DNA of 64,000 nucleotides from Subsaximicrobium wynnwilliamsii (GTDB taxonomy: Bacteria; Bacteroidota; Bacteroidia; Flavobacteriales; Flavobacteriaceae): contig NZ_VORM01000006.1 in NCBI RefSeq assembly GCF_007997225.1, positions 124,001 to 188,000 of the forward strand, in the 5' to 3' direction. The notes under the pieces are model-generated. The model saw only the letters and a list, made by a program, of their open reading frames with translations. It did no database searches and was not told the DNA's origin. Positions 18,359 to 27,347 of this stretch are shown piece after piece; the first letter of the stretch is position 1; each line of letters opens with the position of its first letter. Position numbers and translations under genes: made by a program.

Positions 18359-21300
18359 TTAGTTTAACCTTTGTATGTAAACCCATGCGGCACGTTGCTT
18401 ACCGTTTTGGTATTCCATTGTATAGAAATAGGTGCCCACAGGCAAGTCCTCACCATCATCACTTTGGCCGAACCACTCGTTGGTATAATTACGCTTTTGA
18501 TACACACGGGTTCCGTTTCTATTGAATATTTCAAGTTTGCTCACATCGTAGCTACTCAAATCAAACGTATCGTTTTTACCATCTCCATTTGGCGAGATGC
18601 CTTCAGGAATAACACAGTTTTCCAACTCTATAACTTCTATGGCTGCGCTAGAGGAACACTGTGAGGCATCATTGAAGCTCACTTGAATTTCATAGGTGCC
18701 AGCCTCTAAAACTGCTAGGCTCAAATTGGTCTCGCCTGTAATGAGACCTCCATCCCTGTACCATTGTATGGTTACTGCTGAAGCCTCATAATTCCCTGCT
18801 GTTGCATTGATCATAATTGGCACAGTAGCATCAGGACAAACCTCGTAATCAAAATCTTCTGCAAACGTAGTATTTGGCAATGGCTTCACGATCAAATCAA
18901 ATGCGGTTGTAGAATAACAGTCAAAGGATATGTTGCTCTCTACCCTTGCATAAAGCGTTTGGGAGTTTGAGCCATATAAGGTTGAATCGTCAATGGCGTT
19001 GGTTCCCGCTTCAGCATCTGCCTCATTCTCATAATAGCTCACGGTAAACTCTTCTTGGCTTTGCCCATCAAGAATGTTAACATCATGTGCAGCTAAATCA
19101 AAACTTGCATTGCCTTCAGCTTCGTCGCAAGCCTCAATGTCAACACTTGCAGCTGTTGGTGTAGGTCCAGAGATGACCAAATCGAAACTTGTGGTCGCAA
19201 AACAGAAATTGGCATTCGTATCTTCTACCCTTACAAAGATGGTTTGCGGATTTGACACATTGTTATATGGCGATGTTAACGGGTTTGTGCTGGTTTGAGC
19301 ATCTTGTAAGGTCACATAATAAGTGACATTAAATACCGCTGGATCTTGTTCGCCTAAAATCGTTGCAGTTTGCATTTCCAAATCAAAATTCTCCACCTCA
19401 TCTCCAGTGGCGTCATCACAGGTCACGATATCTTCAACCGGATTGGCGATGGCCTCTTGACCAAAGGTTATGCTAATCGAATCTTCTGCTTGAGACCCAC
19501 ATTGTTCATCAAAGGCAATAACCGTATAAATATTTGTTTCGGTAACCGTTAAGGTAGCTTCTGTTTCGCCTTCAATCACAAAGCCGTCGGCATACCATAC
19601 GTATGAATCTGCAAAAGGAGATTCGGCATTCAGTACATAATCTGGAAAACCGCAAAACTCTTGATCAGCACCCAATTCCACCTCTATTTCTGCGGTAATG
19701 GTTCCATCGGCAGTACCTCCGTTAGTTTGGGCAATGGAAATCGTACCGGGATCACCTGAGAAATTGGTAACCAAAAGCACATAAATCTCGCCACTCAAGG
19801 CATTGTCAATTGTTAAATTTTCAGTGGTTTCAGCAGACCAGCTGCAATCTATAATATTACCAAAAGGATAAAAATCCGGGTTTCCAAAAAAGCCGTTGTT
19901 ATTAGGGCAATCGTCAGGATCTGGACAACCAGTATCAAGATTGCCACAGGCATTCGCTAAAGAATCAAATGGGCCCCAGAGCGCAAAATCAACATCTAAA
20001 CCTTCGCCTTGATCGTCGATTTGGTCTATTTGAATTTCGATAAGCCCATCACTTCCTATTTGAATAATATTCCAGGTTGGGTTAGGTGTCGAACTCAAAC
20101 ATGCAATTTCTCCAATACTTGGAACGCCTATTATATTTGAGCTTATCAACGCACCACCATCTTCGGCACAGAAATTTACCGCATTTTCACATATAAGATT
20201 GCTGGGTGCTTTCTTAATACAGATGTCAAAGGTGTTTGTTTCAGGATTGCTTCCGCCGGAAAACACTCTCAAATAATAGGTATTCCCTACTACCAATTGC
20301 GGACTAACACTTGCATCACCGTTTGTGCAAGCCAATTCAACGAGTCCTTCACAGCTACCTTCATAAAGCCCATGGTCAATATTGAATGTGCCTGTGTTGT
20401 TCAAAATTGAAATAACCTGAACCTCATTTTCTGCCACAAACTGAAACCAAACATCATCATCAGGATTACCTTCACAGGAACCATTAGGCACTCCTGAAGG
20501 TGTGGCTTCTATTAAGCTGCCAGAAGTTGTAAGATCACATGACGAATCTGTATTAACAGCAACTTCAATGGCATCACAGGGGTTATCGTTATCTGGTGGA
20601 CAGGCCAAAAGCTGAAACGTCTCGTTCAAAAAACAATTGCTGTCTTGATCATTGTTGATGCTTATGGTCACATCGGTCAAGAAAGGGAAAGGACCAACTT
20701 GATAGGTTCCCAGCTCAGTAACTTCGACTGTTGTTGCATTGAAATCGGTTGATATTGTTAAGCTCTCGGCATCACCAAAACTAGTAACATTAACATCTAC
20801 GAGAAATTGTTCCCCATTTTCACAATCGTTGACCACTTGAAAGCCAGCTGTTGGGTTGATACACGTATTCTCTCTTATGGTTAAAGTATAACCTGTAGAT
20901 TGTGGCGATGCCCATGTGGAAATGACAATATAATACGTGGTGCCTCCTGTGACAATAAAATCGTCTATAGCCAAATCGTCGGATGAAAATGAATTTAAGG
21001 CCCCTGCTTGACAGTTCGTTCCAATGTCGGCGCAATCTGTATACACAAATACACCTGCATAATTATCGGTAAGCTCAGAAAGCTCAATATCAACAGAGGT
21101 GTCAACATCTGGCGTGTAAGCATAAACCACATCGTCACCGTTGAGATAGCCAAAGGTGGATCCGCAATTTTCTCCGGCAGAACCGTTGTAATCGTCGAGA
21201 TAGTTTGCAGTGTCGTCTGAAGTGATATATGGTAAGGGAGTCGTGACGATTATTGGATCTTCGCAAACTTCCCCAGGACCACTAATGCGATATGAAGAAG

Positions 21301-22954
21301 GGCCAACCCATAAACTAACATCATTGGTGCCGCAAACTGCGCGTACATAAAATTCGTAATTACCGCCTTCTACTAAGCCAGTTGCCTGATAAGGATTATC
21401 GGATGTGGCAATACCAGAATCTGATTCAGTTGGGGCAGCGCCTCCTGCATCTTGGTTGATAATTTCCCAAGACGTCTCGCCTGCATTGGCAGTCCAACTG
21501 AGATCTGCGGTGGTCTCAGTAATGTTGGCCACTGCTAAATCTGAAGGCTCTTGACAGCTTGGGATATCTCTAACCCTAAAATTGTCTACAAACACATCAT
21601 TGTCTTCCTCGTCGTTAACCGTGCCTTCAGAACCCAGGATACCGAATTGTACAATCTGCCCAGCATAGGCGCTAAGATCATAAACCACCTGTATGCCCGA
21701 AGCGGGAATCACACTATCCTTGTCATAAGTTATAAGCACGGTCCACGTAGCACCATTGTCTGCGCTAATTAAGAGCTGCACGATATCATCAGACCCTAAA
21801 GTTCCTGCCGCGCTGCTACTGCCCCATTCCATAATCGCAAAATCAAAGTCGACTTGGTATGGCCCACCGGTTAAATCAAACTGTGGCGACAAGATCCAAT
21901 CACTCTTGCCAGTAACCCATAAATTAATCTTGTAAGCACCACTAAAACCATTGTTCAAATAGCCATCTGCTCCCCAAGAACCCGCGCCTAATTCCAATGG
22001 TCCAGTTGCTGCGGTACCATTATTGGCTTCATCCCAACAATTAGGAATGATCGTTGCAAAATCTTCGGAATAAAAAGGCACAAAAACATCACAGGCAGTA
22101 AGAAAGTTTACCGGGCCTTGCCAATTGCTAAAACCATCAGCATCACAGTTAGCTCTCACATACACTTCATAATCGGTCACTGCCGTGAGGCCTGTTGCTG
22201 TATAAGGATTGTTGGACGTTGCCTCACCAGAACCGGCTGGCTCCCCTGTTCCTGCTGGCTGCACAGCCACTTCCCATTGGGTTTCAGAACCACCTGCAGC
22301 CCAGGCAATGTCTGCCGTAGTCGCGCCAATATTTGAAACGCTAATACCAGAAACAACAGGACAGGTAGGAGGCGTTTCCGAAGTTAGCGTTGGGGATTCA
22401 AAACAGAACCCATAATTCCATCCAGAACCGTCAAGATCATCATTATAATAGATTCTATATTTAAATCCAGATAGCTGCGTTGCCGTAAAACTAAAAATAT
22501 TCAACACTTCGGTGGTGTAAGGCACCCCTGCAACAGAACAAAAATTATCAAAAGGAGCAGCAGTTGTAGTAGTTACAAAAGGAGATCCCCAGTCATTCCA
22601 GGTCTCAGCATCGGCATCCCAATATTGGAAAATCAAGAAATCGCTACTCAAAAAACGATGTACGTAATTTCCAGAAACCGTCATCCATGTTTCACCAGCA
22701 CTGGCTGCTGCGCTAAGATCTATTATTGGTGATGCTGCCGAAACCTCATTATCAGTGCCAGATCCTGCATCATCATCATCATAAGCGAAATTTGCGGTAA
22801 GCGTTGGGTCTGCCTCAAAGACATCTGCGTCGTCAAGACCAGTACCCTCGACTAACCAGGCGGTATTTGGCCAATTAGCTGGCTCGTTCACAATTTGAGA
22901 ATAAGCTCCAGAAACTGCCAATAGCAAAACTAGAACTAAAGTAATTTTTTTCAT
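18359..22954 (-). CDS. Second giant T9SS-secreted protein with type B sorting domain
   Basis: A 1531-residue secreted protein: signal peptide 1-19, an N-terminal beta-sandwich to ~205, fibronectin type III ~206-290, a choice-of-anchor-J-like domain ~295-470, a second fibronectin type III ~475-565, pre-peptidase-like domains (GYLNGDDVVYAYTP; NPDDDVWFQFVAENEVQ), Ig-like tail domains with repeated CDEA/CDDATG starts, and the type B sorting domain at ~1445-1531 (IPEGISPNGDGKNDTFDL, ending WVYIQRLN). Its middle part is clearly paralogous to the giant protein at 10393, sharing LACPPDNDNPCDA and WFQF segments. First gene of the minus-strand cassette. Likely an adhesin; ligand unknown. Confidence 0.9.
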   Translation of the reverse strand: MKKITLVLVLLLAVSGAYSQIVNEPANWPNTAWLVEGTGLDDADVFEADPTLTANFAYDDDDAGSGTDNEVSAASPIIDLSAAASAGETWMTVSGNYVHRFLSSDFLIFQYWDADAETWNDWGSPFVTTTTAAPFDNFCSVAGVPYTTEVLNIFSFTATQLSGFKYRIYYNDDLDGSGWNYGFCFESPTLTSETPPTCPVVSGISVSNIGATTADIAWAAGGSETQWEVAVQPAGTGEPAGSGEATSNNPYTATGLTAVTDYEVYVRANCDADGFSNWQGPVNFLTACDVFVPFYSEDFATIIPNCWDEANNGTAATGPLELGAGSWGADGYLNNGFSGAYKINLWVTGKSDWILSPQFDLTGGPYQVDFDFAIMEWGSSSAAGTLGSDDIVQLLISADNGATWTVLITYDKDSVIPASGIQVVYDLSAYAGQIVQFGILGSEGTVNDEEDNDVFVDNFRVRDIPSCQEPSDLAVANITETTADLSWTANAGETSWEIINQDAGGAAPTESDSGIATSDNPYQATGLVEGGNYEFYVRAVCGTNDVSLWVGPSSYRISGPGEVCEDPIIVTTPLPYITSDDTANYLDDYNGSAGENCGSTFGYLNGDDVVYAYTPDVDTSVDIELSELTDNYAGVFVYTDCADIGTNCQAGALNSFSSDDLAIDDFIVTGGTTYYIVISTWASPQSTGYTLTIRENTCINPTAGFQVVNDCENGEQFLVDVNVTSFGDAESLTISTDFNATTVEVTELGTYQVGPFPFLTDVTISINNDQDSNCFLNETFQLLACPPDNDNPCDAIEVAVNTDSSCDLTTSGSLIEATPSGVPNGSCEGNPDDDVWFQFVAENEVQVISILNNTGTFNIDHGLYEGSCEGLVELACTNGDASVSPQLVVGNTYYLRVFSGGSNPETNTFDICIKKAPSNLICENAVNFCAEDGGALISSNIIGVPSIGEIACLSSTPNPTWNIIQIGSDGLIEIQIDQIDDQGEGLDVDFALWGPFDSLANACGNLDTGCPDPDDCPNNNGFFGNPDFYPFGNIIDCSWSAETTENLTIDNALSGEIYVLLVTNFSGDPGTISIAQTNGGTADGTITAEIEVELGADQEFCGFPDYVLNAESPFADSYVWYADGFVIEGETEATLTVTETNIYTVIAFDEQCGSQAEDSISITFGQEAIANPVEDIVTCDDATGDEVENFDLEMQTATILGEQDPAVFNVTYYVTLQDAQTSTNPLTSPYNNVSNPQTIFVRVEDTNANFCFATTSFDLVISGPTPTAASVDIEACDEAEGNASFDLAAHDVNILDGQSQEEFTVSYYENEADAEAGTNAIDDSTLYGSNSQTLYARVESNISFDCYSTTAFDLIVKPLPNTTFAEDFDYEVCPDATVPIMINATAGNYEASAVTIQWYRDGGLITGETNLSLAVLEAGTYEIQVSFNDASQCSSSAAIEVIELENCVIPEGISPNGDGKNDTFDLSSYDVSKLEIFNRNGTRVYQKRNYTNEWFGQSDDGEDLPVGTYFYTMEYQNGKQRAAWVYIQRLN

Positions 22955-23170
22955 GTGGGCTATTTTAACTGAATATAATCTAAGATATTGATTAACATTG
23001 GTTTAAACTTAATCCTAGGGGCGGAAGATGTTTAATTTTAAAACCAAGACTTGTGTAGGGTTTATCTTTAAATATCCGAAGATAGAAAAAAGTATAATTA
23101 ACGAACTGTTAACAGTCTTTTAATAGATAAAAAGCAATTATAATCGATAAAAAGAAAAGCGGCCGTCAAG

Positions 23171-24136
23171 CTAAACTGTTACTAGCTTCAAACGCAAGTA
23201 CACTGGGAAATGATCACTGAAACCACCCTTGTATTTTGTTCCCACAAAAGTCCCAAACGGCTGCCCTTTGAATTTACCCTCATACGCTTTCAAATACTGA
23301 GGATCATAAATATCGGCCTTGTCAAATTTTAGCTGTTTTGACCTGCTTTCGAAAAAATTACTCGTCAACAATATTTGATCGAATAAGTGCCATTTGAACC
23401 TGTGTTTGTGACTTCCGCGACTATAGGAGCGCAAAGTTTCCATGGCATTCACAAGCCCAGCTTCGTCTACAAGGTATTTCATGCTGTCGTTATCGGGATC
23501 ATCGTTGAAGTCTCCCATAACAAGAATCTTGGCTTTTGGGTCATCAAATTGTAGCTGCTCAATAATTTTTAAAACCTTTTTTGCAACAGCCATTCGCTTT
23601 ATGGCAGAAGATTCCAATCCCTCAAACCGAGATGGCCAGTGATTTACGATAAGATGGATTTTTTCCGAATGCAATTCCCCTGAAACCAAAAGTATATCTC
23701 GAGTGAAATACTGAACTCCAGGCTCCTTTTCCAAATAAACCGAAAAGGTTTCAGTATGCATTAGCTCAAACACATCACGATGATAAAGGAGTGCAACGTT
23801 AATCCCTCGTTCATCTTGGGAATCAAAATGCACAAAACCATAATTATGATGACGCAGATGTTTGCTTTGGGTCAAATCGTGCAGCACTGTTTCATTTTCA
23901 ACTTCAGCAAGACCTATGATGGCAGGAAGCATTTCTTCGGAAGGGTCTCCAATCTGAGAAATCACTTGCCCAAGTTTATGAATTTTATCTTCGTAACGCT
24001 TTTTGTTCCATCGTCTTTCACTATACGGAATAAAACCGGTATCAAAAACAGCAGAACCTTCCCTGTAATCAAAAAGATTCTCTAAATTGTAGAAAGCTAG
24101 GGTATGGGATTTTGAATTGGATGTTTCAGTTTGCAC
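23171..24136 (-). CDS. Endonuclease/exonuclease/phosphatase family protein without signal peptide
   Basis: EEP-superfamily phosphodiesterase, likely cytoplasmic. Motifs: FYNLENLFDY, IGLAEVEN, ERGINVALLYH, LIVNHWPSRFEG, LVMGDFNDDP, FDQILLT and SDHFPVYLRL, i.e. the full catalytic set. It is a paralogue of the exported protein at 3918 (shared AFYNLENLFD, NHWPSR, GG/SDHFPVY). I place the start at a GTG (24136): the longer frame from ATG 24163 would run through a perfect TAnnTTTG promoter box (24141-24148), and the GTG leaves ten residues before HTLAFYN, a length I would expect for cytosolic homologues. ATG 24163 remains possible. Substrate unknown. Confidence 0.85.
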   Translation of the reverse strand: MQTETSNSKSHTLAFYNLENLFDYREGSAVFDTGFIPYSERRWNKKRYEDKIHKLGQVISQIGDPSEEMLPAIIGLAEVENETVLHDLTQSKHLRHHNYGFVHFDSQDERGINVALLYHRDVFELMHTETFSVYLEKEPGVQYFTRDILLVSGELHSEKIHLIVNHWPSRFEGLESSAIKRMAVAKKVLKIIEQLQFDDPKAKILVMGDFNDDPDNDSMKYLVDEAGLVNAMETLRSYSRGSHKHRFKWHLFDQILLTSNFFESRSKQLKFDKADIYDPQYLKAYEGKFKGQPFGTFVGTKYKGGFSDHFPVYLRLKLVTV

Positions 24137-24140
24137 CTTA

Positions 24141-24148
24141 CAAAGGTA
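24141..24148 (-). promoter_or_regulatory. -7 box TACCTTTG, 4 nt before a GTG start
   Basis: Perfect TAnnTTTG on the minus strand, ending 4 nt before the GTG proposed as the EEP start. The same spacing is seen at thiL, dinB and the DUF2480 gene. Confidence 0.5.
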
Positions 24149-24348
24149 TCTTTTATAAGGCAATACAAAAGCCTTCGGAATATATAAAAAACCGCTTCCA
24201 TTTTTTTCCGCGGAAAACAGTCTTTCTTAGTTCAAAAGCAACTATTTCCCATAATTAAGACCTTGCCATCAAAATCATAAAGAATCAAATTTATTCTTTA
24301 CAGTCAAAGATTGTAAGTTAAAGGAAAAGACTAATAGGCCTAATTGTT

Positions 24349-24356
24349 TAACTTTG
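24349..24356 (+). promoter_or_regulatory. -7 box TAACTTTG before hflX
   Basis: Perfect TAnnTTTG ending 16 nt before the hflX ATG. No TTG was found at the usual -33 distance. Confidence 0.5.
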
Positions 24357-24372
24357 TATCAGATACCACAAT

Positions 24373-25587
24373 ATGATAGAGAAAAAAGACATAGAGCTAG
24401 AAAAAGCGGTTCTTATTGGTGTAATTACCAAAGATCAAAACGAAGAACAATCCACGGAATATCTTGACGAATTGGAGTTCCTAACCTATACGGCGGGCGG
24501 TGAGGTTTTAAAACGTTACACTCAAAAAATAGATGTGCCAAACCCGAAAACCTTTATTGGTACTGGTAAAATGAAAGAGGTGCAGCAATATATCGAGGAG
24601 CATGCTGTGGGCACAGCCATTTTTGATGACGAGCTTTCTGCAGCGCAAGAGCGAAATATAAGTAAAATACTCAACTGCAAAGTATTGGATCGTACCAATC
24701 TCATTCTGGATATTTTCGCGCAGCGCGCCACAACAAGTTACGCAAGAACCCAAGTGGAACTGGCACAATGTGAATACCTATTGCCAAGACTTAAAGGCAT
24801 GTGGACTCACTTGGAACGTCAAAAAGGTGGTATTGGGATGCGTGGACCTGGTGAGACTGAAATTGAAACCGATAGACGAATTGTACGTGACAAAATCAGC
24901 TTATTGAAAGACAAGATCAAGACGATTGATAAACAAATGGCAGTGCAACGTGGTAACCGTGGTAAAATGGTTAGGGTTGCGCTGGTAGGTTACACCAATG
25001 TTGGCAAATCCACTTTGATGAACGTGATTAGCAAAAGTGATGTATTTGCCGAGAATAAATTATTTGCGACATTGGACACGACCGTGAGAAAGGTGGTGAT
25101 ACAGAACCTTCCATTTTTAATGACCGATACCGTTGGATTCATCAGGAAATTACCAACCCAATTGATAGAATCCTTTAAAAGTACATTGGACGAAGTACGC
25201 GAAGCAGATTTGCTTTTGCACGTTGTGGATATTTCCCACCCTAATTTTGAGGAACATATAGAATCTGTCAACAAAATTCTGGGAGAAATTGACAGCGCTG
25301 ATAAACCTATCATTATGGTATTCAACAAAATTGATGCCTACAAAGCAGAGCCTTTGGAGGAGGATGATTTGGTAACGGTTAAAACCGAACAACACTACAC
25401 CCTAGAGGAATGGAAACGTACCTGGATGAACCGTGTTGGAGATAACGCCTTATTTATTTCTGCCTTGAACAAAGATAATCTCGACAGCTTCAAAAAAAGA
25501 ATTTATGACGAAGTTAGGGAAATTCACGTGACGCGGTTTCCTTATAATAATTTTCTGTATCCGGATTATTCTGATGAGGAAGAGTAA
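24373..25587 (+). CDS. hflX: GTPase HflX
   Basis: Ribosome-associated GTPase that splits stalled or stressed 70S particles. 404 residues. The N-terminal HflX domain shows the glycine-rich FIGTGKMKEV and IFDDELSAAQERN; the subdomain before the G domain has RTQVELAQCEYLLPRL and GGIGMRGPGETEIETDRR. The GTPase motifs follow: G1 GYTNVGKST (~residue 207), G2 Thr in FATLDTTVR, G3 DTVGF, G4 NKID. A C-terminal acidic tail ends YSDEEE. Its stop is followed after 4 nt by a hexanucleotide tandem repeat, then by a terminator shared with the convergent DUF3078 gene. Confidence 0.97.
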   Translation: MIEKKDIELEKAVLIGVITKDQNEEQSTEYLDELEFLTYTAGGEVLKRYTQKIDVPNPKTFIGTGKMKEVQQYIEEHAVGTAIFDDELSAAQERNISKILNCKVLDRTNLILDIFAQRATTSYARTQVELAQCEYLLPRLKGMWTHLERQKGGIGMRGPGETEIETDRRIVRDKISLLKDKIKTIDKQMAVQRGNRGKMVRVALVGYTNVGKSTLMNVISKSDVFAENKLFATLDTTVRKVVIQNLPFLMTDTVGFIRKLPTQLIESFKSTLDEVREADLLLHVVDISHPNFEEHIESVNKILGEIDSADKPIIMVFNKIDAYKAEPLEEDDLVTVKTEQHYTLEEWKRTWMNRVGDNALFISALNKDNLDSFKKRIYDEVREIHVTRFPYNNFLYPDYSDEEE

Positions 25588-25591
25588 TCAG

Positions 25592-25638
25592 TTGAATTTG
25601 AACTTGAACTTGAACTTGAACTTGAACTTGAACTTGAA
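25592..25638 (+). repeat. Hexanucleotide tandem repeat (TTGAAC)n after hflX
   Basis: About seven to eight copies of TTGAAC, the first one TTGAAT, starting 4 nt after the hflX stop codon. A related TTGAAA-type tract follows the pepP stop codon at 42532-42564. It should form no stable hairpin alone. Prone to copy-number change. Confidence 0.9.
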
Positions 25639-25698
25639 AAATAGTGAATCGTCAACCTATAAGTTGAAAGAATGCTGCCTTTTGATGGTTTCTAAATA

Positions 25699-25738
25699 AA
25701 AAAAGGTCATTATCGAAGTTTCGAGAATGACCTTTTTT
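25699..25738. terminator. Bidirectional terminator between hflX and the DUF3078 gene
   Basis: Arms AAAAAAGGTCATT and AATGACCTTTTTT, extended by TCGAA/TTCGA with one mismatch. A-rich before and T-rich after, so it serves both converging genes. Confidence 0.88.
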
Positions 25739-25756
25739 ATTTCAATTTTTACTGGA

Positions 25757-26698
25757 TTAAAACTTGTAGCTCAAACCAACCGTGTAATACGTTTGTAAAT
25801 CATTATCCACATTATCAAAAGTTAATGGGTCGCCCATATAATCAGCTGGCAATAGACCCAATGCATAACTCAAGGCCTCTTGGTGGTTGCTTCTCAAGGC
25901 AAAATCAAATCCTACTCCAATTTTTTTCCAAAGCGTATAGCTAAAAGAGTTGATCCAGGTAAAGTTTGACAAGTCGCTGCTATTATAACTTTGAAAGGTT
26001 GCGAAATTAGTCTTGAAATTAATCTTTCCAATTTGTCGCGTATAATCTGCCACAATTTTTGCGCCTAAAGAAGATTCATAAACTGCGCTATTATTTGCAA
26101 AGACAAAGTTATAGTTTAAGGGATGAAACACTACGATAAGGTTTTTGGTTGGAGTCCATGTGCCACCAATACCAACATCTAAATATCCGGGATCGTTGAA
26201 ATTGTCAAGGATTGTGGTTCTATATTCTACCAAAGCAGAGGCCGCTAACTTTTTGCTCAAGTTTCGTCCGTATAAAGAGGAGATGTTAAATACGTCTGTA
26301 GTGGGTTCAAAGCTATCATTATCAGTAGGGTCTTCTTTATCATTCAATTTTACCCAGCTCAAATTTGTATTTAAGGAGTTTCTCCAGAAAAATTTATCCT
26401 CGATAAAATTCGCATAGGCGTTAACAGTAAACCCAATGTTACCTGAAGAGTTGCTTGGCGTGCCCTGTGCGAACCAATTATTGAAATTAGACAAACTTCC
26501 TCCTATGGTACCAAAGGCTCCCAATTTCCAGCCTGGCAAAGCATCTATTTGAGCTTGAAGGGCGTCGGCTTCTTTTTGGGCCGCATCAGCCTCTGCCTGT
26601 TTTTCTTTCTTTTGAGTTTGCAACTCTTCCTTGGATTGCGCAAAGCTCAACGCTAGACAAAACATAAAGGCTGCCGTTAAAAACAGTTTTTTAGTCAT
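25757..26698 (-). CDS. DUF3078 family outer-membrane-like protein
   Basis: 313 residues. Signal peptide 1-20 (FLTAAFMFCLALSFAQ), then a short Ala/Glu/Lys-rich coiled-coil-like helix at ~22-50 (KEKQAEADAAQKEADALQAQ), and from ~54 a beta-rich part beginning GWKLGAFGTIGGSLSNFNNW, typical of the DUF3078 family, with aromatic alternating strands and a terminal Phe as in outer-membrane barrels. The function of the family is unknown. Monocistronic: TAnnTTTG box upstream and terminator downstream. Confidence 0.85.
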   Translation of the reverse strand: MTKKLFLTAAFMFCLALSFAQSKEELQTQKKEKQAEADAAQKEADALQAQIDALPGWKLGAFGTIGGSLSNFNNWFAQGTPSNSSGNIGFTVNAYANFIEDKFFWRNSLNTNLSWVKLNDKEDPTDNDSFEPTTDVFNISSLYGRNLSKKLAASALVEYRTTILDNFNDPGYLDVGIGGTWTPTKNLIVVFHPLNYNFVFANNSAVYESSLGAKIVADYTRQIGKINFKTNFATFQSYNSSDLSNFTWINSFSYTLWKKIGVGFDFALRSNHQEALSYALGLLPADYMGDPLTFDNVDNDLQTYYTVGLSYKF

Positions 26699-26737
26699 CT
26701 TAATCGTATTTGAATTTCTATGGATTATTTAAGCCTG

Positions 26738-26745
26738 CAAATATA
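26738..26745 (-). promoter_or_regulatory. -7 box TATATTTG before the DUF3078 gene
   Basis: Perfect TAnnTTTG on the minus strand, about 39 nt before the start codon. Confidence 0.45.
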
Positions 26746-26820
26746 ACAGATGCCTTTTTTGTAACTAAAAATTTGTAGAAAACCAGGAGATGTTTGTCGT
26801 GAAAATCAAAGTGGCTGGCC

Positions 26821-27327
26821 TTACTTTCTTTTAAATAAAGGCACTGAAGAACAGGCTTCCCCGTACATTATGGATTTTGCAACGGGTCTCAATTTGTTGG
26901 ATAACAAAATATAGGCATTCAGAGGCACCGGTTTGTGGGCACAACCTTTAATGATTAAAGCTTGGTCTTGGTAAGGCAAAACATCCAACCCGTTGATGAT
27001 GTCTTGATAAATGGATGTTTCCAGAGCCTCCATATTGCCTACACAGATTTTTCTAGCGAAAGGCTGCAGCTCCATTGTAATCAACATAAATGCCCAAGCG
27101 GGAATAATAGCGTCACTAGAACAGCTCAGTGCTACAAATTGATTGTCATACTGCGACCAATCATGAGCTTTGACTTGTTGTCTAAACTCCTTTTCGCGCA
27201 GCACAAAACCTTCATAAAGCCAGTCTTTAATATCAAAGGGGACACGTTCGCCTTCAGGATAATAATCTTCCAAATCAACCACCATCAACTTACTTAGTGC
27301 TACTCTATTTACGATCTCGTCTTGCAT
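26821..27327 (-). CDS. DUF2480 family protein at the end of the suf locus
   Basis: 168 residues, no signal peptide or membrane segment. The sequence fits the DUF2480 family, found in Bacteroidota almost always beside SUF iron-sulfur assembly genes: IVNRVALSKLMVVDLEDYYP, a central VALSCSSDAIIPAWAFML, and Cys-containing segments KGCAHKPVP and YGEACSSVPLF. Cys residues and context suggest a link to iron-sulfur assembly, but no function is established. It starts 21 nt after the ABC exporter stop and may also have its own promoter, since a TAnnTTTG box ends 4 nt before its ATG. Confidence 0.87.
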   Translation of the reverse strand: MQDEIVNRVALSKLMVVDLEDYYPEGERVPFDIKDWLYEGFVLREKEFRQQVKAHDWSQYDNQFVALSCSSDAIIPAWAFMLITMELQPFARKICVGNMEALETSIYQDIINGLDVLPYQDQALIIKGCAHKPVPLNAYILLSNKLRPVAKSIMYGEACSSVPLFKRK

Positions 27328-27331
27328 GCTG

Positions 27332-27339
27332 CAAATTTA
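27332..27339 (-). promoter_or_regulatory. -7 box TAAATTTG, 4 nt before the DUF2480 ATG
   Basis: The box plus spacer plus start reads TAAATTTGCAGCATG, identical over 15 nt to the sequence before dinB (58574-58588). It implies a leaderless transcript start. Confidence 0.5.
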
Positions 27340-27347
27340 ATGCTTTT

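Noticed and set aside
25592-25638. CRISPR-like repeat array
   Set aside because: The unit is six bases in direct tandem with no spacers; it is a microsatellite.
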